Below are positions 51,363 to 60,523 of a DNA stretch of 64,000 nucleotides, in pieces. Positions within the stretch are counted from its first letter, which is position 1; each line of letters begins with the position of its first letter. Location: assembly GCF_024585265.1 (NCBI RefSeq), contig NZ_CP036533.1:5651001-5715000 (forward strand). Reading direction: 5' to 3'. A program made the position numbers and the translations under genes. This DNA comes from Bradyrhizobium sp. WBAH42 (GTDB lineage: Bacteria; Pseudomonadota; Alphaproteobacteria; Rhizobiales; Xanthobacteraceae). The notes beneath the pieces were generated by a model. That model was given only the letters and a program-made list of their open reading frames with translations. It was not told the origin of the DNA and did not search any database.

Positions 51363-51647
51363 TCACCACGTCCTGGTCATCGGGGCGGAGCGGCCGTGCG
51401 GGGCGCCGGAGGGACCGGATTCGCCCGGCTGCGACCAATATGGATTTGCCAGGCACATCGCAGATAGTCCCATAGCCGCGGCCCTGCAGTCCTCCCAAGA
51501 CAGGAAGCTACAGTAAGTCCTGCTGCTGCCACCCCACTCCCATTTCTGGAGGCAGACCGGGTAACGGGGATCGAGGGGTTCGGCAGCTGCAGGCGCAACA
51601 AGTGCGATGACCGTCGCAATCATCGATGGCGCTGTCATGGCCAACAT
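51363..51647 (-). CDS. DUF3551 family small secreted protein
   Basis: A 94-residue secreted protein. A signal peptide (MTAPSMIATVIALVAPAAA) leads to the DUF3551 core RYPVCLQKWEWGGSSRTYCSF and MGLSAMCLANPYW, with four Cys that could form two disulfides. The DUF3551 family is abundant in Bradyrhizobium and of unknown function. The ATG at 51647 is chosen for its position before the signal; a longer frame reaches 51692. The C-terminus is Ser/Pro/Arg-rich. Confidence 0.75.
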   Translation of the reverse strand: MLAMTAPSMIATVIALVAPAAAEPLDPRYPVCLQKWEWGGSSRTYCSFLSWEDCRAAAMGLSAMCLANPYWSQPGESGPSGAPHGRSAPMTRTW

Positions 51648-51735
51648 CCGTCCGGTCAAAACCTTCACGCGCTGAAGCTCCAATAGATGCACCCCACCGC
51701 AGCTTCTAGATCACTCTAGAATCCACGCAAAGAAA

Positions 51736-51761
51736 AACCCCGGCAGTTTCCTGCCGGGGTT
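51736..51761 (-). terminator. Rho-independent terminator of the porin gene
   Basis: A perfect 11-bp stem, AACCCCGGCAG and its complement, with loop TTTC; on the minus strand it is followed by a T-run. It lies 25 bases downstream of the porin stop at 51786. Confidence 0.9.
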
Positions 51762-51785
51762 CGCTGATCAATTCGAAGATCGATC

Positions 51786-53306
51786 TTAGAAGGTGCGCTG
51801 AGCGCGAAGCAGAAGCTGCAGGTTGCCCTGATCCTTCAGCTCGTAGGTGGCTGCCGGCTTCGCAACCGCGGCGTTCGCCGTGGCAGCGCCCGCGATCGTG
51901 CCCGAGTACTTCTGGTCGAGCCAGACATAGCTCAGGTCCGCCGTGAAGGCGAGGTTCTTGACCGGGGTCCAGACCACGTTACCGCCGATAACCGCGAGGT
52001 TGAAGTCGGGGTTACACGTGGCAGTGGCGGCACCGTAGGCTGCGACGAAGTTCGCGCAGATCAGAGCCTTGCCCGTGTTGCCGTAGCGAAGCGATGCATA
52101 GGCACCGTAGATGGCCGACACCCAGTTCGGCGACCAGTTGTGGGTGTAACCACCGCGGAAGCCCCAGGTCTTGACCGTGTCGATCCCGGTACCGGTGCCG
52201 AACACGCCATCAGCAATACCAGCAAAGCCGAGGCTCTGATAGGCACCGATGCCACTGCCGCCGTAGATGTAGATGTTCTGCGGGAACAGGCTCTGGAAGT
52301 TGTAGCGCGATGCACCATCGGTGTAAACCGCCTGCAAGTTGATCGAGTCACCCGCACCGGTCGGGATGTTCTTGATCGACAAGGCGCCCTGCACGGCCCA
52401 GCCCCACTTGTCGTCGGGATGGCCAGTGGGTTCCGTCGTGCCGTAGTAGGCCGTGTGGAGTTCGTGCGCCGCTACCGAGAACTGGGCGAGACCCCAAGCC
52501 TGGTCGACACGAACCGCACCGACGATGTCGGGCATACGCGTGCCACCCCAATCGTTGGTGCCGTAGATGCCCTGGATGAAGGCAGCGCCGGCGGCCGAAG
52601 CCGAAGTGAAGCCACTGAGACCACCAGCAGTGATGCTGGCGTTATAGAGGTTGGTCTGGCCACCAGCGGCGGTCGTCAGGTCCTGCAACGCCACCGAAGC
52701 GGTGATGCCCTGACCGAAATCAGCCGTATAAGCGATCTGGTTCACACCGGTGACGTTGTTGGAGCCGCCCGGAAGGAAGTCGGGACCGCCAGCCGGATAG
52801 CTCTGCCACGGTGTGTCGAAGATCGAGACCGTGCGGCCGAAGGTGAAACCAGCGAACTGAATGAACGCATGGTAGAGGCCGAGCGAAGCCGAACCGGTCG
52901 AGAACGTCGACGGGTTGCTGCCGGTGACCGCGGTCGTATCCCAAGAGAAAATCGTATCGGCGTAGGTGCGGACCACGCCATACTCGGTCGCCGTGCGGGT
53001 ATCGACGTTGAAGTCGAAACGAGCGCGGGTCTGATAGTAGTTGTCCAGACGGTTGTTAGCGCCGCCGGGAGCACCCTGACCGATGCCGTAGTCGCTGTTG
53101 GTGTTGGCCAGCACGTCGGCGCGAACATAGCCGCCGAGCTTGATGCAGGTGTCGGTACCCGGAATATAGTAGAATCCGGCACCGTACAGGGAGCAGATCT
53201 TCACGTATTCGACCGCCTTGGCCTTCACGGGAAGATCGGCTGCCTGAGCTCCGCCAACGGCGAGCAGACCCGCCGCCGAACCGAGCAAAAGGCTCTTAAA
53301 CTTCAT
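51786..53306 (-). CDS. Outer-membrane porin (Bradyrhizobium type)
   Basis: A 506-residue outer-membrane protein of the porin family 2 type. A signal peptide (MKFKSLLLGSAAGLLAVGGA, cut after QA) leads to ADLPVKAKAVEYVKICSLYG and TDTCIKLGGYVRADV, the common opening with two Cys. The sequence then alternates in short beta-strands with Gly/Asn-rich loops, consistent with a 16-strand barrel; the last residues are RAQRTF, with the C-terminal Phe recognised by BAM. The ATG at 53306 has a strong TGGAGG. Loop-rich insertions make it longer than average. Confidence 0.94.
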   Translation of the reverse strand: MKFKSLLLGSAAGLLAVGGAQAADLPVKAKAVEYVKICSLYGAGFYYIPGTDTCIKLGGYVRADVLANTNSDYGIGQGAPGGANNRLDNYYQTRARFDFNVDTRTATEYGVVRTYADTIFSWDTTAVTGSNPSTFSTGSASLGLYHAFIQFAGFTFGRTVSIFDTPWQSYPAGGPDFLPGGSNNVTGVNQIAYTADFGQGITASVALQDLTTAAGGQTNLYNASITAGGLSGFTSASAAGAAFIQGIYGTNDWGGTRMPDIVGAVRVDQAWGLAQFSVAAHELHTAYYGTTEPTGHPDDKWGWAVQGALSIKNIPTGAGDSINLQAVYTDGASRYNFQSLFPQNIYIYGGSGIGAYQSLGFAGIADGVFGTGTGIDTVKTWGFRGGYTHNWSPNWVSAIYGAYASLRYGNTGKALICANFVAAYGAATATCNPDFNLAVIGGNVVWTPVKNLAFTADLSYVWLDQKYSGTIAGAATANAAVAKPAATYELKDQGNLQLLLRAQRTF

Positions 53307-53806
53307 GTTAAACCTCCAAGTTTGCTCTATAGGGAAGGTTCCGGATCCGCTGGGTGACGACACCCTAAGGTTGGTTCCCTTGTCCCTTGTAACCACCGCT
53401 TAGCCGCTTCGCGTTTTCGGACACACCCGCTGAAACGCGAGGGACTTAAGCGAACCACCTAGAACGGGACGACCTCGGGATGCCCCCCTCCGTCGCTCAG
53501 TCACAATTACTGAAGGTCCTTGCACACACAACAAAAGAACGCTTCGGACCGGGCCTCAAACGCTTGTTTTCCGATGGGTGTTGCACAAATAACACGCAGT
53601 TGTGATCAAAGCGCCCGAGCAAGCACTTGAAAACTCAGATGAATTTTTTGGGGTTCCGTTTGCCTTGAAAAATCCCCGGTTCGAACAACGCAGCCCCTCG
53701 GCGTCCCTACAACGTCGACTCGCTCCGAACCGGGCGCGCGAATCTTTCGAATCTGGTCCGCGCTCGGTGGGTTGGGGACAATCGGCTGGTCAGTCCGGCC
53801 GCTGAC
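53307..53806. other. Gene-free stretch upstream of the porin gene
   Basis: About 500 bases between the porin start and the stop of the OGT-like gene, both on the minus strand. It likely holds the porin promoter and a long 5' leader, with an inverted segment CGCGTTTT/AAACGCG near 53410-53445. AT-richer patches are at 53525-53660. No convincing gene was seen. Confidence 0.6.
53506..53534 (-). promoter_or_regulatory. Candidate porin promoter
   Basis: On the minus strand, TTGTTG (53529-53534) and AGTAAT (53506-53511) are 17 bases apart, about 200 bases before the porin ATG. The implied leader of about 190 bases is long for a porin. Confidence 0.35.
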
Positions 53807-56434
53807 TTATTCGCTGATAATGAGCGCGGAACCTGCCGCGGGAACTTCTATGTGACCCGGCGCCAATCCGGCGCGGTACCGCCGGACCATGGCTTCGAAA
53901 GCTTCTTCGAGGCTTCGGGTAAGCAAAGGCGTATTGAAGAGCGGCGACGTGAGACGACGCTCTTCCAGAGTTTCTCGAATGCCGCGGAGCCGCTCATGAT
54001 CGCGAGCCAATTCGATCGCGCGCCCCTCATATTCATCACGAGAATGCGTGATCAGCTCGGGAAGATCGAGGGCATGCAGCAAGCTGGCCGCGACCCGTCC
54101 CGCGAAGGCGTCTCCGGCCAGCGTCAGCAGCGGCAGTCCGGCCCAGAGCGCGTCGCTTGCGGTGGTATGGGCGTTATAGGGCACCGTGTCCAAAAACAGA
54201 TCCGCCAGGCGGTGTCTCGCCAGATGGTCCGCAGTGGAGGCGACGCGCGTTGCAAAGACCAGGCGCTGGGGATCGACGCCGCTCGCCTCGGCCTCTCTTC
54301 GCAAATTGGATTTTGCGACATCCTGGAGATCGGAAAGCCAGACGACGGAGCCATCCACCTCCTTCAGGATTCGCATCCAGCTCTGAAACGTCGGCGGATG
54401 CAGTTTGTAGGTGTTGTTGAAGCCGCAGAAGACGAAGCCCTCGGCCGGCAATCCCTGCTCTCGCCTGTCGAGCCCGACACGCGAGATTTCACGCCCCTTG
54501 GCATCGTGGGGCATGAAGCAGTGCGGCAGCCAGACGACCTTCTCCGAAAAGTGCTTGCGATGCTCGGCAGGGATGCTGCTCTCGTCGGCGATCACATAGT
54601 CCAGTAACGCCCCGCCGACGGTGCCGGCGAAGCCGAGATAGCCCGCAAGAACGGGGGCGGGCCGCTGCGCGAAAACACCGAGCCGCGCCCCGAGCGTATG
54701 CCCCATCAGATCCACGAGGATGTCGATATTGGCCGCCTTGATGCAGCCGACAATGTCATCATCGCTCCGCCCGTGGAGATCGACGAATTGATCGAAACTT
54801 CGCTCCAATCTTGCGCGCAGCTCGCTGTCCTCGGCCGGGCCGATCGAGAAGGCGTGCGTTTCAAACCTGGTGCGATCGTGGGCCTCGAAAAGACCTGCGG
54901 CCAGATAGCTCACCGGGTGGGTCCGAAAATCCGCCGACAAGTAACCGACGCGGATCTTGTCAGCCTGCGCCGGGACGCCGTCGATGGCCTTGCGCCCGGC
55001 AAGGTTAAGCAGCCTTTCGATCCAGAAATCGGCGCTTCGTCGCTGGTCCTCGGCCAATGCCGCAATCGACAGCAGCGCGAACGGCTGGCAGCCCCCCTTA
55101 CCCGCACGAATGGATTCGATAAGGCGCCTTGTCTCAGCCTCAAGTTCTGTCCAGTCGCAGCAATTCAGCTTGGAATAGAGCCTCGCGCCCTCTACTCCGG
55201 GCAGGTCGCGATCGAGTGTGAGCGCTCTGTCGAACGCCGCGAACGCCTCGTCATGGCGCCGAAGGTCGGCGAAGATATTCCCTCGCCCGAACCAGGCTTC
55301 CGCCAGGTCGGACCTGATGGATAGCGCCGTGTCGTAGGCCTCGAGCGCTTCCGCGTGGCGCTTGACGTCTCCGAACACGTTCCCCCGACCGAGCCAAGCT
55401 TCGGCCAGGTCCGGCGCAATGGAGAGCGCCTTGTCGAAGGCGGCGAGCGCCTCGTCGCGACGCCGCAGATCCAGAAAGACACTGCCGCGGCCGAGCCAGG
55501 CTTCGGCCGAATTGGGCTTGATCGAAAGCGCCGCGTCATAAAGCGCCAGAGCATCATCGCGGCGTTTAAGGCCGGCGAAGACGTTGCCGCGACCAATCAT
55601 GGCTTCAATCGAATCCGGCTTGATCGTGAGTGCCTTGTCGTAGGCTGCAAGCGCTTCGTCATAGCGCTTGAGATCAGCGTACGCATTGCCCCTGCCAAGC
55701 CAGGCGGCCGCGGCTCGCGGCGCGATATCGAGTGCGCGGTCGTAGGATGCGAAGGCATCCGCGTGACGCCTCAGTCCGTACAGGACATTGCCCCGGCCTA
55801 TCCAGGCCTCCGCCAGATCTGCCCTGATGGAGAGCGCCTTGTCATAGGCATCAAGAGCCTCATCGCGGCGGCTGGATCGAGCCAGTGCCGTGCCGCGGCC
55901 GAGCCAGGCTTCCGCCAGGTCGGGCCTGACCGACAGCGCCCGGTCGTAGAAGGTCAACGCCTCGGCGTGCCGTCCGATCTCGAGCAGCGACTTGCCCTTG
56001 TTCGCATGGGCGTCGGCGTAGTTCGGGTCCAGGGCAATCGCTCTGTCGAAGTCGGATATCGCCGCCTCGTATTGCTCGAGCACGTTGCAAACCGCGCCGC
56101 GGTTATTCCAGCTCTCTCTCACATTGGGATTGAGGCGCAGGGCTCTGGTGAATTGCTCGTGCGCCAGCGCTGGCTTGCCGAGCTGCTTGGCGATCAGCCC
56201 GTAATTATAGAAGGAGACATCTGATCCTTGATTGAGCTTGACGGCGCGCGCGATGAACGGCTCGGCCTCGGCAAACCGGTTTGTGTTCATGAGAACGATG
56301 GTCAGCAGGTTGAGCGCCGGAACATGCGACGGCTCGAACTTGATGACGCGTCTGAAGCCCTCTTCGGCCTTCCTGAGATCGCGCCCATTCAGGGCCGCGA
56401 GAGCCTCATTGAATATTGCTGCGATGTTCCTCAT
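53807..56434 (-). CDS. TPR-rich O-linked N-acetylglucosamine transferase-like protein (SPINDLY family)
   Basis: An 875-residue protein with an N-terminal array of about 12 TPR units (residues 1-430) and a C-terminal GT41-like glycosyltransferase domain from about residue 490. TPR units 5-12 are near copies, with AEAWLGRGNVFADLKRRDEAL-type sequence. The GT region has IRVGYLSADFRTHPVSYL with the conserved His, FCGFNNTYKLHPPTFQ with the lysine that meets UDP in OGT, and DTVPYNAHTTASDALWAGLP. Function is protein O-GlcNAc or O-fucose transfer by family; donor and target unknown. The start could also be GTG at 56467. Confidence 0.85.
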   Translation of the reverse strand: MRNIAAIFNEALAALNGRDLRKAEEGFRRVIKFEPSHVPALNLLTIVLMNTNRFAEAEPFIARAVKLNQGSDVSFYNYGLIAKQLGKPALAHEQFTRALRLNPNVRESWNNRGAVCNVLEQYEAAISDFDRAIALDPNYADAHANKGKSLLEIGRHAEALTFYDRALSVRPDLAEAWLGRGTALARSSRRDEALDAYDKALSIRADLAEAWIGRGNVLYGLRRHADAFASYDRALDIAPRAAAAWLGRGNAYADLKRYDEALAAYDKALTIKPDSIEAMIGRGNVFAGLKRRDDALALYDAALSIKPNSAEAWLGRGSVFLDLRRRDEALAAFDKALSIAPDLAEAWLGRGNVFGDVKRHAEALEAYDTALSIRSDLAEAWFGRGNIFADLRRHDEAFAAFDRALTLDRDLPGVEGARLYSKLNCCDWTELEAETRRLIESIRAGKGGCQPFALLSIAALAEDQRRSADFWIERLLNLAGRKAIDGVPAQADKIRVGYLSADFRTHPVSYLAAGLFEAHDRTRFETHAFSIGPAEDSELRARLERSFDQFVDLHGRSDDDIVGCIKAANIDILVDLMGHTLGARLGVFAQRPAPVLAGYLGFAGTVGGALLDYVIADESSIPAEHRKHFSEKVVWLPHCFMPHDAKGREISRVGLDRREQGLPAEGFVFCGFNNTYKLHPPTFQSWMRILKEVDGSVVWLSDLQDVAKSNLRREAEASGVDPQRLVFATRVASTADHLARHRLADLFLDTVPYNAHTTASDALWAGLPLLTLAGDAFAGRVAASLLHALDLPELITHSRDEYEGRAIELARDHERLRGIRETLEERRLTSPLFNTPLLTRSLEEAFEAMVRRYRAGLAPGHIEVPAAGSALIISE
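55260..55960 (-). repeat. TPR coding repeats in the first OGT-like gene
   Basis: About seven consecutive 102-bp units, each coding for a 34-residue TPR, are alike at the DNA level as well. Shared stretches such as GAGCCAGGCTTCGGCC and CAGAGCGCCTTGTCG-like segments recur. Recombination between units could change TPR number. Confidence 0.7.
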
Positions 56435-56467
56435 CGACGGAATAGACCCTTTCGCGACGCCCCTCAC

Positions 56468-56810
56468 ACCGATGGACCGGCGCCGCGTTCAGCATCGAAC
56501 CGTGCACATTGCCAATCCTGCGAAGGACGATGTGACGTACTCCACGCCGGCCGGGTTGAACATATGCTCGGCAGTATGATTTCAGCGGGAGGACTCGGAT
56601 AGGCCCCTCTTCCGGGGTTTGCCACAATCGAGAACAGCGGATTCGAGCTTGTGAAGAGGCTTCCTTGTGTCGATTCGCCAGGCTGCGAGACCGGTTGCCA
56701 TGGACCATTGTGTAGCGGCGCGATGATCGGCCTGCTTTCGGCGACCCGCCGACCCCGAAGCGAGCGCCTCACACTGGAAAATACCTGCTATTTCAATGGG
56801 ATATACGTGG
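56468..56810. other. Gene-free stretch between the OGT-like gene and tRNA-Ser
   Basis: About 340 bases with no convincing gene. It lies upstream of the minus-strand OGT-like gene and downstream of the minus-strand tRNA, so it should contain the OGT promoter. AAAGGG before the start is the only ribosome-site candidate and it is far away. Confidence 0.6.
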
Positions 56811-56901
56811 CGGAGACGGAGGGATTCGAACCCTCGATAGGCCTTTACAAGCCTATAACGGTTTAGCAAACCGCCGCCTTCAGCCACTCGGCCACGTCTC
56901 C
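56811..56901 (-). tRNA. tRNA-Ser (anticodon GCU)
   Basis: The minus strand begins GGAGACGTGGCCGAGTGGCT and ends GTTCGAATCCCTCCGTCTCC plus the discriminator G. The acceptor stem GGAGACG pairs with CGTCTCC. The anticodon loop carries GCT (TTTGCTAA), decoding AGC/AGU serine codons. The long variable arm (GGCTTG/AAGCC type) is typical of class II tRNASer. Ninety-one bases fit. CCA is not encoded. It is bordered by two divergent OGT-like genes. Confidence 0.95.
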
Positions 56902-57225
56902 AATACGCCGGGTATGCCCGACACGGAGGCGGGCCGCAAGCGGCAGAATTGGGGCGAGCGGGTTTCTTTGCACATGAAACGCTTTGAGAGCGACAGATAT
57001 AAGGGACGGATCGGGAATGCGACGTCCGAGGCGCGTCACGCCATCGTCCCGCCCGCTGTATTTCCACCAGCTGGCCTGCATCTTCGCACGCCAATCTGGC
57101 AACAAGCTGATCGTTATCTGCCCTGAAACAGCGAGCCGTTGTTCTCTCCGACAAAGGCGATTAGTGTTTTTTGCACCTCTTCGCCAGAGCACGGACCCGA
57201 CGTCGGGGTCGAGATACCCAATCAC
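56902..57225. other. Gene-free stretch between tRNA-Ser and the second OGT-like gene
   Basis: About 320 bases. It should hold the tRNA promoter on the minus strand and the promoter of the second OGT-like gene on the plus strand. A TTG at 57139 would allow a longer OGT-like protein, but the extra residues are Cys/Ser-rich and look random. Confidence 0.6.
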
Positions 57226-59247
57226 ATGCCACAACAAGGCCGCAACAAGGGAGCTTCGGCCCCCTCCTCACTCCATCCGTCCACTATTCTGGACCAGGCA
57301 ATTGCAGCGCACCGCTCGGGCAATCTGCCGGATGCGGAACGGGCCTACACGGCCATCCTGAAGGCGAGCAGAACGCATGCCGTCGCGCTCCACATGCTGG
57401 GGCTGTTGCACGCCCAGCGCGGCCAATTTGCGGACGCCGAGCCTTTGCTGAAGAAGGCTGCACGCGTCGACCCCGGCAATCCCGACGTTCTTTTCAACTA
57501 TGCCAACGTGCTGCGTGCGCTGAACAAGCCGGATGATGCGCTCGCCTGGCTTGCGAAAGTGATCGCCCTGTCCCCGAACTTCGCGGACGCGCATCTCAAT
57601 CGCGGAGCGATTCTCATTGCACGGCAGCAGCTTCGCGACGCCATAGCCGAGTTTGATCGCGCCATAGTGATCGCACCGTCGAGCGCCGCGTTCGCCAACC
57701 GAGGCAGCGCGTTGCAGCAGCTTGGTCGACTCGAGGAAGCGCGTGACAGCTACGGCCGCGCCATCGAGCTTGCACCGGCCGACCCCCAGAACCATTTCGC
57801 GTTGTCTGAGGTTCTTGGCCAGCTGGGGCGCGACGACGAAGCGATCGCGGCGCTGGAACGAACGGTCGCACTTGATAAGGCGTTCCCGTTTGCGCTGAGC
57901 AACCTCGTTGCCTGCAGGCGCAAGCGCGCCGACTGGAGCAGTTTCGAACGTGAACAGGCCGCCATGGACGAGGCTGTCGAGGCGGACGTGCCGATCGACC
58001 CCTTCACCTTCTTTCATGTCTCCTCATCGCCTGCACGCCAATTGACCTGCGCGAAGACCTATGTCGCCAAGGTGGCCCCCGACGGACGCGCCGCCAGGCC
58101 AGGAACGCCGAGCCCGGCGTCCCGGCTCCGGGTCGCATACATGTCGGCCGATTTTCGCAATCATGCCACCGCGTATTTGATGGCCGGAGTCTTCGAGGCG
58201 CACGACCGTGAGCGCTTCGACATCACCGCCATCTCCTACGGGCCCGACGACGATAGCCAGATGCGCAACCGCCTGAAGGCCGCATTCGAACGCTTTGAAG
58301 ATGTCAGCCATCTCGCCGACGAGGACGTCGTCAAGCTGATCCGCCAGCTCGAGATCGAGGTTCTCGTCGATCTCGGCGGCTTCACCGCCGGTGCGCGTCC
58401 GAACATCATTGCGCGCCGGCCGGCTCCTATCCAGGTCAGCTATCTCGGCTTTCCCGGCACGATGGGTGCCCCCTATGTCGACTACCTCATGGCCGACCGG
58501 ATCGTCATCCCCGAAACGGAGCAGCATTATTACGCCGAGAAGGTGATCTATCTTCCGAATAGCTACCAGGCGACCGACGCGAAGCGAGCGCTCCCGTCAA
58601 ATCCACCAAGCCGCACCGAGCTCGGATTGGCGGACGATGCGTTGGTCTACTGCGCGTTCAACAGAAACCCCAAGATCACCCCCCCGCTGTTCGGCGTCTG
58701 GATGCGGCTGCTCGACAAGACCCCCGGAAGCGTCCTTTGGCTGCTGGATGGAGACCCGGTCGCCACGGAGAATCTGAAGCGTGAAGCCGTTGCGCGGGGG
58801 ATTGCCGCCGAGAGAATCGTGTTCGCTCCGCGCGTCCCTGCTGACGAGCATCTGGCGCGCCACCAGGTCGCCGATCTGTTCCTGGACACATTGCCTTACA
58901 ACGCCCACACCGGGGCCAGCGACGCCCTCTGGGCTGGCTTGCCGGTTCTGACGTGCCTTGGCACCACCTTTGCCGGACGCGTTGCAGCCAGTCTCCTGAA
59001 CGCCGTCGGCCTTCCCGAGCTGGTGACGCGATCGCTCGACGAATACGAGGCCTTGGCACTGCGGATCGCCCACGATCCCGAGCTTCGGGTCGCGCTCAGG
59101 AGCAAGCTGGCGACGCGCCGGACCACTTGGCCGCTTTTCGATACTGTCCGCATGACGCGACATATCGAAGAGGCATTGAGCGAAATCTGGCGCAGGCATT
59201 GCGCCGGCGAAGCGCCGGCCTCGTTTGCCGTGCAAACCTTACCATGA
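57226..59247 (+). CDS. TPR-containing OGT-like glycosyltransferase, second copy
   Basis: A 673-residue protein of the same design as the gene at 53807-56434 but with fewer TPR units (about six, residues 20-230). The GT41-like domain starts near residue 300 with LRVAYMSADFRNHATAYLMAG, keeping the His, followed by YCAFNRNPKITPPLF with the Lys and LFLDTLPYNAHTGASDALWAG. The two proteins share these motifs but differ enough elsewhere to be old paralogs rather than recent duplicates. The ATG at 57226 lacks a strong ribosome site. Target and donor are unknown. Confidence 0.85.
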   Translation: MPQQGRNKGASAPSSLHPSTILDQAIAAHRSGNLPDAERAYTAILKASRTHAVALHMLGLLHAQRGQFADAEPLLKKAARVDPGNPDVLFNYANVLRALNKPDDALAWLAKVIALSPNFADAHLNRGAILIARQQLRDAIAEFDRAIVIAPSSAAFANRGSALQQLGRLEEARDSYGRAIELAPADPQNHFALSEVLGQLGRDDEAIAALERTVALDKAFPFALSNLVACRRKRADWSSFEREQAAMDEAVEADVPIDPFTFFHVSSSPARQLTCAKTYVAKVAPDGRAARPGTPSPASRLRVAYMSADFRNHATAYLMAGVFEAHDRERFDITAISYGPDDDSQMRNRLKAAFERFEDVSHLADEDVVKLIRQLEIEVLVDLGGFTAGARPNIIARRPAPIQVSYLGFPGTMGAPYVDYLMADRIVIPETEQHYYAEKVIYLPNSYQATDAKRALPSNPPSRTELGLADDALVYCAFNRNPKITPPLFGVWMRLLDKTPGSVLWLLDGDPVATENLKREAVARGIAAERIVFAPRVPADEHLARHQVADLFLDTLPYNAHTGASDALWAGLPVLTCLGTTFAGRVAASLLNAVGLPELVTRSLDEYEALALRIAHDPELRVALRSKLATRRTTWPLFDTVRMTRHIEEALSEIWRRHCAGEAPASFAVQTLP

Positions 59248-59308
59248 GGCCCGCCTCGGCGCGATGGTGCCGGCCGGTCGAGGTCGGTTCCCAAGCGAAG
59301 TGAACCGC

Positions 59309-59578
59309 TCAGTGCGCACAGACCCAGGCCCTCGCCTCGCGCTGCGCGACCGAGATCTCGGCGTCCGACATCTGCCCGGCGACTTCCTGGCGCAGCGCCA
59401 CGGCGTCCTTGCGGCCCTTCAGCGCCGCGAGATTGAACCATTTGTGCGCGGCGACGAGATCGACGATCCCGGAGCGGCCGCTCGCCCAATAGATCCCGCG
59501 CTCGAACAGCACGTCCGACAGCGCGCTCGCATCGACCGGCGTTGCCGTCTCCAGATCGAATGTACCCTGAAACATCAC
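59309..59578 (-). CDS. Sel1-like small protein, 89 aa
   Basis: An 89-residue protein. The central part, ALSDVLFERGIYWASG and DLVAAHKWFNLAALKGRKDAV, resembles one Sel1/TPR-like unit, whose members typically bind partner proteins. It begins MMFQGTFDLETATPVDAS and ends REARAWVCAH. No signal peptide or membrane span. It faces the second OGT-like gene tail to tail, with 61 bases between the stops. Family placement is by the pattern of small hydrophobic repeats and is tentative; conservation in Bradyrhizobium is remembered, not tested. Confidence 0.7.
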   Translation of the reverse strand: MMFQGTFDLETATPVDASALSDVLFERGIYWASGRSGIVDLVAAHKWFNLAALKGRKDAVALRQEVAGQMSDAEISVAQREARAWVCAH

Positions 59579-60521
59579 GCATCCCCTTTGTTCTTATGCC
59601 GCCTCGTCCCCCGAGCGCGGCTCCCGTCCAATTCTGATGTGCATGACCCTTCCCGGGATCGTGCACTGTTCAACTCTTCCCCATCGCCGTTTGCCGGCTT
59701 GTTGGAGGCGATGATGGCGGGCAAATTTGAATGGCAGTTTAAGTATCGCGATGAAGCAGACGTAAACGGGGGCGCGCGGCGCGTGCGCGGAGGATTCAAG
59801 AAGTCACTGATTTTCAGGCACTTCTACGATTCGTCAGACTCTGTTTACCCCGGGATTTTGGGAGAACGATAACCATCACGCGCGGTGGCTCGTGGCCGTG
59901 TGGCTAGAATGTGAAGGGCGGATCACTGTCGTTGCCGCACCCCGTGCTGTCATTCCTCGCGCAGGCGGGGAATCCAGTACGCCGCAGCTTATCGATTCAA
60001 TCGCTGCCGTCTCGGAGTACTGGATCGCCCGGTCCCGGCTCCGCCAAGGCTACGCCGAGGGTTACACGGGTGCTCGGCGCGCCGAAGCTTCAGCAAAGGC
60101 GGCAAGCCGGGCGATGACACCGCGAACGGAGAAGCGGCGTGCGAACAGCGTGCATCAGGCCGCAGCCCGGGCGTGCCCCAAGGCAGTTCGAGCAAGGGCG
60201 CGATGACGTCGCGCGTTTCAGATCAGCAATGTCGGGGGAAAAGGAATGCCGGCAATGCCCCGGCTTCAAGGGAACGAGGGCGTCGGCGAACACGTCAGGA
60301 CCAGATTCCACTTTGGCCCGAAGGCCTGTCGTGAAATTGCGGAGCCCGTTTGAGGAGAACCGCACCGAACGAAGAAAACTCGTTTCTTCTGCCGAACCGC
60401 GAAAGAGAACGGTCCGACCGTTGACCTGATGTCTCGCCGACACCCTCTATCGTCGACCAGAACCTCTAGGAGGCGCTGATGACGTGCCGGCTATCTGGAG
60501 CCGGCAACTTCAGAAGCGAAG
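59579..60521. other. Gene-poor stretch of about 940 bases
   Basis: No secure gene. A family C repeat with an inserted block is at 59948-60120. A 53-codon frame at 59711-59872 has GGAGG directly upstream (MMAGKFEWQFKYRDE start) but no other support. The rest holds only short open frames. Tandem hairpins at its right end belong to the lysine-rich peptide gene. Confidence 0.6.
59948..60120. repeat. Palindromic intergenic repeat, family C, enlarged
   Basis: The left arm reads TGTCATTCCTCGCGCAGGCG and the right arm GCGATGACAC, with inner AATCCAGTACGCCGCAGC and GAGTACTGGATCGCC. The right arm is split by an extra block of about 70 bases (TCCCGGCTCCGCCAAGGC to CAAGGCGGCAAGCC) compared with the copies at 7249 and 17990. 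Confidence 0.75.
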
Positions 60522-60523
60522 TT
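60485..60523 (-). terminator. Tandem hairpins after the lysine-rich peptide gene
   Basis: Two adjacent perfect stems: AACTTC/GAAGTT (60506-60523), overlapping the stop codon, and TGCCGGCT/AGCCGGCA (60485-60506). No T-run follows, so this may protect the mRNA end rather than be a classic terminator. Confidence 0.5.

Noticed and set aside
56811..56901. tRNA-Ser as an integration site for a genomic island
   Set aside because: No integrase, no direct repeat of the tRNA 3' end and no foreign-looking genes were seen around it. The flanks are ordinary long genes.
59711..59872. A 53-codon plus-strand frame with GGAGG before ATGATG
   Set aside because: Only the ribosome site supports it. No hydrophobic pattern, no known family, and it lies in a gene-poor, repeat-rich tract; kept only as a note.
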